DNA of 64,000 nt. Source: Stenogyne calaminthoides. Lineage: Eukaryota > Streptophyta > Magnoliopsida > Lamiales > Lamiaceae. Position 1 is the stretch's first letter. Every line of letters begins with the position of its first letter. A model generated the notes under the pieces. The model saw only the letters and a list, made by a program, of their open reading frames with translations, was not told the origin of the DNA and did not search any database. Where the stretch lies: the NCBI GenBank assembly GCA_037126765.1, contig JBBCBC010000030.1, positions 9,384,786 through 9,448,785 on the forward strand, in the 5' to 3' direction. Positions 56,965-64,000 of this stretch are shown one piece after another. The position numbers were made by a program, and so were the translations under genes.

Positions 56965-57009
56965 TACGAAGATTTTATCTAATAATCAAGGCTCGAAAAA
57001 AAGATTGAG

Positions 57010-57271
57010 GGTCCGCTTAGTATGACTAGGGAATGATAATGATAATGAGTATCATTGAGGGATCAATCATCAAGGGTTATTGATTGCATTGTTATTGCTT
57101 GGGTTGAACATCAACAATGTGTATTATATGAGGTGGGTTGAGTGAGTGAGAATAATCAATTGCTTACTTCTATTTTTATTACTTGTGTATCAAAATTACC
57201 AAGTAACATCAATAGAAATGATTTCCATTACATACTTTCATTACTCCCAACCATGCGGGCCATAAAATTCG
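57010..57271. mobile_element. Tourist-like MITE
   Basis: Left GGGTCCGCTTAGTATGACTA and right (reverse complement) GGCCCGCATGGTTGGGAGTA are imperfect inverted repeats. The interior has many ATCATT and AATAATCAAT phrases. The target duplication is unclear. Confidence 0.6.
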
Positions 57272-57879
57272 CCAGCAAGAAGTTTTATATAAATATCATA
57301 ATTCTAATTTAAAAATTTTTTTTAATAAACTAAAGCTATTGGTGATTGCTTAAAAGATGTTATCAAAATAAATTTTCATTTTCTTTACCGAAAATTTGTA
57401 AATAAAAAGCAAGTCTAATATATGCATCACAATATATCCATCATTACTTAAAAGATACTAATGAATTATAATCGTGAATTAAACTTATTCAAATCAAATC
57501 ATCTGAGTCTGACCATTAAGTGTAGGAAACATTTAATTAAGTGCACCCAAATTCGAAGGATTTCAACTTTCAAGAAATTGCGTACAAGACCATCTTGGTT
57601 TGGATTCGTCCGTTTTTTGCCTTCTATTGTTTACAATCATATCAAACTTGTGGCTCCCAATCGCGGCTAATAACATACAAGTTTTGTTCTACACATTTAA
57701 AATAGTTTTATGTTTAAAATATTTAGATGTAAATAGATTAAAATATTTTTAATGTATATTTAACATATCAAAATTTTACGAATGAATTTATAAATAACCT
57801 AACATAAAAATAAAAGTTTTTTTGTGTCACAAAATTTGTATCATTATTTTTTAGCCGATATTTTTTTTTTTTCCAACTC

Positions 57880-58250
57880 TACCATTTTCTTATCATTTAA
57901 TTATTTTAATTTGTACCACCATATATAAATCCCGTACCAACATTATTTCTGTCTATACCACCATTCAATTAACCTCGTACTACTATCACTTCAGTCTGTA
58001 CCACAATAAAATTAATCTCGTATCACACTTATTTTAACCCCGTACCACTATCACTTCAGCTCTACCACTATTAAATTAACTCCCTACTACCCTTATTTCA
58101 ACATAATACCTCTATTATTTCAACTCGTACCACAATTTAATTCAACTTGTACCATCATTTTTAAGTTTGCACCAATATTTAATTAAGTCCATATTACAAT
58201 ATATTAACCCAGTACCACCATTTAATGAAGCCCGTACCACCATTTTTTTT
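57880..58250. repeat. Degenerate minisatellite (CCCGTACCACCATTTAAT units)
   Basis: About a dozen units of roughly 25-35 bp each contain GTACCAC or TACCAC followed by an A/T-rich stretch and TTCAAC or TTAAC. Examples are CCCGTACCACTATCACTTCA and CCCGTACCACCATTT. No open frame or structural RNA is suggested. Confidence 0.75.
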
Positions 58251-58689
58251 AAAAAAATATTGATTTCATTCAGGGTACAATGACCAAAAAAATTATTATC
58301 TTGGTTAAAAAAGAATGAAATTAAAAATTTTGAAAAAAAACACTTTTTAAATGAGAAGGACTAAAAATTGGAGTTTTCTCAAATATATGTACATCTTCCC
58401 CAACCCATTTATATCATTCTTCAAAATTTAAGAACAAAACATAAGCCCTAACACTCCAAAATTTCTACCTTTTGAAGACTTGTATCAAATTATGGATAGG
58501 AAGTGTGTTTGTAAGTTTTCTTATGCATTTAGGCTTTAAATGATAAATATATAGAGTTTTTGAATGTTTAGTGTTAAAAAATAAACTGAAAATCGCAAAA
58601 ATATCGGTCAACCAAGGCCAAATTTTTGATTTGTCAATCAACGTGGTCAACTTTTTGATTATACTTTGTATTCTAAGTTATATCTAGGC

Positions 58690-59215
58690 ATATAAAATTG
58701 TGTTATCATATTGTGTTTCGTGTCGACTTACAAAACAGTGGCACGACAAGGTAAAGTCAAACACGAACACGACAAACAAAGATAAAGTGTAAACACGACA
58801 TGAACACGGTAATTTTTGTGTTGATACACAACATGATGAAGACATGCTATTTTTCGTATCACCACAACAAATACAAAATGCTATTTTTCGTGTTGACACG
58901 ACAAGATAGCGATACAATAAGAAAATAAATAAATTTAAATAACATTCAAATATACAGTAATATAAATATATTCATTTAAATATGAAAAGCTATCATGTCA
59001 TTATCATGTTATTAACGAACATGTGTCATTATCGTGCTAAACTATATCATGTCAATAACAGATAACATATTGTTAACGAGTTAATGTGATACCTGTTAAT
59101 TTTATCGTACTTAACAAGTTGACAGAATCCGACACGAACACGATAAAACGAAACACTGACCTATAAATATTATTGTATCTTTTGTGTGTTGTGTTATCGT
59201 GTCATTTTCAAAAAT
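58690..59215. repeat. ACACGACA-rich repeat, possible hAT-like MITE
   Basis: CGTGTCGACTTACAAAACAG, ACACGAACACGACA, GTGTTGACACGACAAGATAG and GTGTTATCGTGTCATTTTC occur near the two sides in inverted sense. Plant hAT-derived MITEs rich in CGTGTCG are known, but no target duplication is readable. Confidence 0.45.
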
Positions 59216-59539
59216 TTTTACCCATAATTATATCTTCTCTATAGTCTATATCCGGTGTACACGGGATTTGTCTATGTACACTTTTCAAATTTAGTAATTC
59301 TTCTTTTATTTGACATAATATTGTAGGGTGTTTTTCCTTGATATATTTGATTAAATTTTATAAGGAGGAGTATAATGAATGGGTAGTAAAAAGTTAGTGT
59401 ATTTAACATTTTAGAAGTAGAGATGATTGAACTAATCATGTGGGTGTATAAATTAATTTTAGGTGTAAATAACCTGACCTTTTATTTTTTATTTAAGTTA
59501 TGGACTTGGACCTTTAATTATTAAACTTTATAATTTATA
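59216..59539. other. AT-rich intergenic DNA
   Basis: Nothing recognisable is seen in this stretch. Confidence 0.35.
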
Positions 59540-59935
59540 ATTTTGATAGGCCGGTATGTTTGTTTTCTTGGACTTTACAATCCTAAATATATCAGGTTCA
59601 AATATTCCATCAAAATATTTTGAAATCCTATTTAATCCCCCTAATATTTATTTTTACACCCTATACTCTATTTACCCCAATACTTTCTTTATCTAAATAG
59701 CCTACTATTACACCATATTTCCTCAATTTTACACAATTTTCAACACATTACATTTATTCAATCATTATGATAACAATATAATAATACAAATTAATCAACT
59801 TTTTCTCCATCATTGATCCTACACAATCATATCCTATAAAATCCCCAAGTAACATATAATCAACTTATTTATTAGGATTTTGAAATCCAAGAATTTTGAA
59901 GTATATGATTTCCAATGCCTACTATAAGCTCGAAA
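59540..59935. mobile_element. Decayed Tourist-like MITE
   Basis: GGCCGGTATGTTTGTTTTCT at the left and AATCCAAGAATTTTGAAG near the right, with GGACTTTACAATCC against GGATTTTGAAATCC, suggest a diverged relative of the 5.6-kb Harbinger MITE. Boundaries are approximate. Confidence 0.4.
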
Positions 59936-60097
59936 CGAATATACCCCTAGAGCTTATTGTGTGTGGAAAACCAATACGTTTATAGGCCAATGAGAGGCAA
60001 TGGAGATTGGAGGCAATTTACATATGGTGTATCGATATAATTATAAAATGATAAACTGCTATTCGGTTCTTTTTTTTTACATTTAAAATAGACAAAA

Positions 60098-60232
60098 ACT
60101 CGTATGAGACGGTCTCATGCATAAAACGATGTATAAATTAGCGCAAATCAACACACACCTCTTTTTAAGTATTAAAACACTCAAATTATACATCGTCTTA
60201 CCGATCTCATGCAAGGGTCCCTCACCCATAAT
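60098..60232. mobile_element. Small TIR repeat with ATGAGACGGTCTCATG end
   Basis: Left GACAAAAACTCGTATGAGAC and right (reverse complement) GAGGGACCCTTGCATGAGAT are imperfect inverted repeats. They extend into CGATGTATAA on both sides. The GACAAAAACT start resembles the Mutator-type ends at 10.2 and 37.8 kb. Confidence 0.55.
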
Positions 60233-61139
60233 TTCATATTATTAATATTATAAATGGAAGCTTTCTGCTTTCCAATTTTCTATTTTCTGAAAATTATGTT
60301 TAATATATATGGCCCATGATACCACAAGTGTTTGTCTTTAAATTTTTCCAGGAACAATAATATAGTATGAGTTAATAGTATAATTAATATTTTTAATTCG
60401 CATCTTTTAATAAAAAAATTAGGCATCTTAAAATTTTCAATTTTACTAGTATTCAAATGTTCGATACAGTAAATTAAGTTCTTACATCCTACGACAAATC
60501 AAGAATAACATTATCATCTTTTTCCCTTTTCATTATTCAAACTTTTTTTATAAGTTATCTAATACTTAACAATTGTGTGGTGAAGAATAATTAATTCATA
60601 CAAAATATTACCTTGTAATTTTGTATGGGGAACAATTTTAGTAATTTTCAATATACAAATTATACTTTTTCATCGATAAACTAATAATTCAATCCATGTT
60701 TTCTATTAGAGTCGACCATGATGGTGACTTGTGTATATCACCCATTTTGCACCTAATACATTATTTTAATGTGAGAATGCTTAAAGTTTCAATAAATTAA
60801 TAATCACGCTTTCATTCTTACTAAGAAAACAATAAATAAACCGGCAAAAAAGACATTTCTCCCGCAACTGTTACCCGTTACTGACAGCCTCAGCATTTCG
60901 AGATCCAACACCCGGTTATAATCTTCTACATCGCACCCTTTTACATTTCAATGTTCTCTCCAAATCAATCATCGTTCAATCACTGCTGATAATATGATCT
61001 TCTAATTAAGACCGTTAAAATATAAACCACTCAACGCCGAAAGCTTCATATACGGGCACATAGAATCTTCCGCACGTGCCAACCACATCTCCATCCAAAA
61101 AAAAAGAGTATAAACGAGAAAAAAAGTTTGTGGATGTCT
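60233..61139. other. Intergenic DNA
   Basis: No gene is supported. Around 60,850-61,100 the composition is less AT-rich. The phrase CGCACGTGCCAA at about 61,072 contains a G-box and recurs at about 62,007, just upstream of the chorein-N gene. Confidence 0.4.
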
Positions 61140-61340
61140 CTGATACCCATATAAAAATTATTCATAATATAAAATTTATATTATTACTTTTATAAATTAA
61201 TATTATTATATTTATAAATTAAAATTAATATATTAAATATTATTAATATTAATTTATAAAAATAATAGTATCAACTTATAAATGTAATAATATCAGTTTC
61301 ATATTATGGACAAGTTTCATGGGAGATTTTGTGAAAAAGT
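61140..61340. mobile_element. TTCATAGTATGA-family MITE, nearly intact
   Basis: Left ATTATTCATAATATAAAATT and right AATATCAGTTTCATATTATG (then GACAAGTTTC) are inverted. A highly AT-rich palindromic centre lies between. It is about 200 bp long. Confidence 0.6.
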
Positions 61341-61391
61341 TTTTTTTATTCTCATAACTTATTTACTGTAATTTTTCTAAAATAAAATTGT

Positions 61392-61577
61392 AAAAAAATT
61401 TCATCTCAACTAAAAGTCCAAGCTTGTAGAGAAATGTGGAATTAATTTGTTTATTTCAACGAAAATCGAACTCAGAATGTGGGCGTGAGCCTGAAGGCTC
61501 TGATACCATGAAAAAATTTCGTCTCATCTAAAAGTCCGAACTTATAGAGAAGTGTGAAATTAATTTGTTTATTTAGG
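61392..61577 (-). mobile_element. LTR-end/PBS remnant with the LTR end on both sides
   Basis: On the minus strand, TGGTATCAGAGCC (61,508-61,496) is an exact tRNA-iMet-type primer-binding site. It is preceded by GATGAGACGAAATTTTTTCA, the apparent LTR 3' end. About 45 bp beyond the site the same LTR-end sequence appears again (AGTTGAGATGAAATTTTTTT). The unit of about 120 bp is therefore duplicated around the PBS. No rest of the element is visible. Confidence 0.65.
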
Positions 61578-61989
61578 GGGTGTTTTATACCTCAACTCCA
61601 ACTCAATAAACACTTATTTTTAAAATAAGTTGGCTCACACCCACTTAAATTTAAAGTGCTTTTGCACTATAGATTAGAAGTCTAAAACACTCCCTTGATT
61701 TCCGTAACAAATTGATTGTTCAATTTTAGTTCAATTTTTGTCAGAAAATCACGAACATTGTTTCAGCTAAATGCAAGTCACGTGTCAGTGAAATTTGAAA
61801 GTTATATAACCCCTCGATGACATAGACGTTGACTATCTTTTTCAAATTTATTTTTTTATATTTTTTATTCAATTAAATTACATATACACAAATAATCCAA
61901 TAAATTGAGTTAAAATTGGATAGTCAGATTTTTTTTAAGGAGAAAAATGAACAATAAAGAAACTATGATTTTTTTTAAAAAATCATTAT

Positions 61990-62200
61990 AAAGTATAAAC
62001 CCTGCTCGCACGTGCCAATCTTCGATTTTCCTATCCACGTTGTTTATCACCTGATTCTTTCTCCCCATTCGGATTCACACTCCGATCTGGTGATCTCTGA
62101 GTTCTCCGGCGACATCGCCGCTATAATTCCGTCGGAGACTTCACATTTCCGGACGCGGCGCTAAGATTTTGTTGGTTTGCTTAATTGCAAGATTTAACAG
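61990..62200 (+). promoter_or_regulatory. Promoter and leader of the chorein-N gene
   Basis: A G-box lies in CGCACGTGCCAA (62,007-62,018), about 190 bp before the ATG. The following 150 bp are pyrimidine- and GC-richer (TCTCCGGCGACATCGCCGC), as in many plant 5' untranslated regions. Confidence 0.45.
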
Positions 62201-63125
62201 ATGGAATCTATTTTGGCTAGAGCGTTGGAGTATACATTGAAGTATTGGCTGAAATCATTCACCAGAGATCAATTCAAGTTGCAGGGGCGCACCGTGCAGC
62301 TTTCTAATTTAGGTGAGTTTTTGGTTGCAATTTCGTTCGAGATGCATTTTGTGTGTGTGGAGCTGATGTTTCGTTTATGTGATTGGGAATTTTTTTGGTA
62401 GATATAAATGGAGACGCGTTGCATGCGAGTCTAGGGTTACCGCCAGCACTGAATGTCACCACCGCCAAAGTTGGCAAATTGGAGATTATTGTCAGTAATT
62501 TATCCACTCCTGTAATTCAATAGTATATGTTTGAATTGAAGATTTTTATGTTTCTCGACTTGCAAATTTGGACTTTAAACAGAATTGAAGTGGCCTCATT
62601 TATTTTATTTGCATTTTGAAGCTTCCTTCGGTGAGCTACGTGCAAGTAGAGCCAATTGTGGTTCAAATTGATAGGCTTGATTTAGTCTTGGAGGAAAATG
62701 ATGATGTAGATGCATCAAATAATTCAAGCAGGTACATTAACTGGGTCATCAAGCTGCATTCAACTGTTCTTTTCTAGCTTTGAAAGCTTGGATTCTCAGT
62801 TTATGTGATCTGTCTTTCTGCAGTGCTCCGTCCTCAGCAGCTGCTGGAAAGGGGAGTGGGTACGGATTTGCTGACAAGGTTAATCTTCTATTATATGATT
62901 GCATATTTTGCATCAGCATATTCTGAGTAATATACAATTCTGTGTTTTTTGTACGTGAAAAATGTGTTTAGAACATCAAACAATAATCACCTGCATAATG
63001 AATTTGATAGCTATATGTTTAGCCTGTATCTATCAGATTGCGGATGGAATGACAGTACAAGTTCAGACTGTAAATCTCTTACTTGAAACTCATGGTGGAG
63101 CTCGACGGAGAGGAGGAGCAACCTG
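62201..63125 (+). CDS. Chorein N-terminal (BLTP3/UHRF1BP1-like) lipid-transfer protein, first five exons
   Basis: Exons 62201-62312, 62402-62490, 62622-62731, 62824-62878 and 63037-63125 join in phase to 151 residues plus two bases. The last donor (TG before GTAACT) leads beyond the window. The protein starts MESILARALEYTLKYWLKSF and has RDQFKLQGRTVQLSNLDING, LGLPPALNVTTAKVGKLEI, LPSVSYVQVEPIVVQIDRLD and a YGFADKIADGMTVQVQTVNL segment. These form the chorein-N module at the tip of rod-shaped bridge-like lipid-transfer proteins. The exon 2 donor is GTCAGT, weaker than usual but needed for phase. Plant members (AT3G20720 in Arabidopsis, from memory) run well over 1,000 residues, so most of the gene is missing here. 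Role inferred: bulk lipid transport at membrane contacts. Confidence 0.88.
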
Positions 63126-63771
63126 GTAACTCCTTCCACCTTCCTAATTGGTGAAGTTTTTGGTTTGTCAATGGGCAGAAACTTGTTAACCGATACAAAG
63201 TTCAAATTCTAAAATTAAATCGTTAATTAACTTGCCTTCGTAATTTAGATAGGAAAATCAGCTTCTATCTCATTTGTACATGCTTGTAAGAGTTGGTTTG
63301 TAATCTATTTTTTTATTATCCGTAACATGACTCATGAGCCACCTTTCAGGATATCTTGTTGAAACAGCAATTCTATATTGATTACTGAATCATGCCGGTG
63401 ATATGAGCTCTTATTAGAATAGGCCTATGTTTGCTTGGAAAGAGGTTTATCACATCATGTACATTTAATGCCATACACACATTCAATTTTTGATAAGTAA
63501 ATTAAGGCACAAATTTCTGAAACAGCTAATTAGTATGATCGTCAAACAGATCAAGTAATTATAACCTCAGAGATCAGTGTGTAACCCGGAAAGACATCAA
63601 TTGAAGTTTTCTTTTCTTTTAATTATTGTAGATATATCTGAGTTCATATCATCTTTATATTGCTGAAAGTGATCATGCATCACAAGGAGCTAAATATGAA
63701 CAAACATATCTACAAGTCTGCTGTTTTATCCAGGAATTATAATTACAAAGAATGTCTCTCTTTGTTTTATA
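63126..63771 (+). other. Intron of the chorein-N gene
   Basis: After the donor at 63,126 I find no further chorein-N exon up to the window end, so this is probably one large intron that continues past 64,000. Confidence 0.5.
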
Positions 63772-64000
63772 CTCCCTCCGTCCCAAAGTTATTTACCCCT
63801 TTTAAAAAATGACCCTTCACAACATTTCAAAATTACATCTCATGTCATTACTTTTACCCAAAAAAATCATCTATTTTAGTAATAACATATATAGAACCAC
63901 AATACCCTCAATCAAAAATCACTTTATCACTTAAAATGCTACTCCCTCCGTCCCAATCAAAAACTCATATCAAAAGCAAAGGGGTAAATAACTTTGGGAC
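63772..64000. mobile_element. Stowaway-type MITE, right end cut by the window
   Basis: It begins CTCCCTCCGTCCCAAAGTTA and the window ends in GGGGTAAATAACTTTGGGAC, the reverse complement of that start. TA precedes it. Near the right side a second start, CTCCCTCCGTCCCAATCAAA (63,943), belongs to another Stowaway family, so the element may be chimeric or hit by a second insertion. It lies in the chorein-N gene intron. Confidence 0.8.

Noticed and set aside
57880..58250. CRISPR-like array
   Set aside because: The units are degenerate, spacing is irregular and there are no unique spacers; the genome is a plant nuclear one.

Overview
The window is plant nuclear DNA, almost certainly from a eudicot. 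Five protein-coding loci are built from many short exons with GT-AG introns. They sit in strongly AT-rich intergenic DNA packed with nested transposable elements. Repeats with a TGAGACGGTCTCA core suggest an asterid, possibly Lamiales, but that is only an impression.

Genes. (1) 11.0-14.6 kb, +: a complete five-exon bHLH gene of the ILR3/bHLH105 type (iron-deficiency signalling). (2) 17.1-18.1 kb, +: a single-exon DUF1995 gene for a predicted plastid protein, broken by two one-base indels that together restore frame. (3) 18.5-21.7 kb, -: a complete six-exon GT8 galacturonosyltransferase closest to GAUT12/IRX8 (secondary-wall xylan). (4) 25.2-31.8 kb, -: a complete seven-exon ATG18F-type autophagy gene with a BCAS3-like region. 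(5) 62.2 kb to the end, +: the first five exons of a chorein-N (BLTP3/UHRF1BP1-like) lipid-transfer protein, cut by the window edge. ILR3, GAUT12 and ATG18F are also close neighbours on Arabidopsis chromosome 5 (AT5G54680, AT5G54690, AT5G54730, from memory), so 11-32 kb looks like a conserved block. A degenerate type I MADS-box cluster lies at 54.8-55.6 kb.

The rest is mobile DNA, much of it with readable boundaries. There are Mutator-type elements with 9-bp target duplications (9.1-9.9, 10.2-10.4, 35.6-35.9 and 37.8-39.8 kb), hAT-type elements with 8-bp duplications (32.9-34.0 and 44.7-45.3 kb), Stowaway and Harbinger MITEs, LINE remnants on the minus strand (5.5-6.5 and 42.5-43.4 kb), a tRNA-derived SINE with a 13-bp duplication (56.7 kb) and a poly-A-tailed retroposon (16.1-16.8 kb).

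The most unusual object is a 3.5-kb LTR retrotransposon (46,873-50,373). It has two LTRs of about 1.6 kb around only 272 bp of internal DNA, where the LTR-end/primer-binding-site junction is repeated three times. It is nested inside a second copy of the 9.1-kb Mutator element.

Gene introns also carry nested MITEs, notably Stowaway-in-Stowaway in ILR3 and MITE-in-MITE in GAUT12. I saw no CRISPR array, rRNA or functional tRNA gene, nor any operon-type organisation. Exon boundaries were deduced by hand from splice consensus, reading phase and remembered family sequences.
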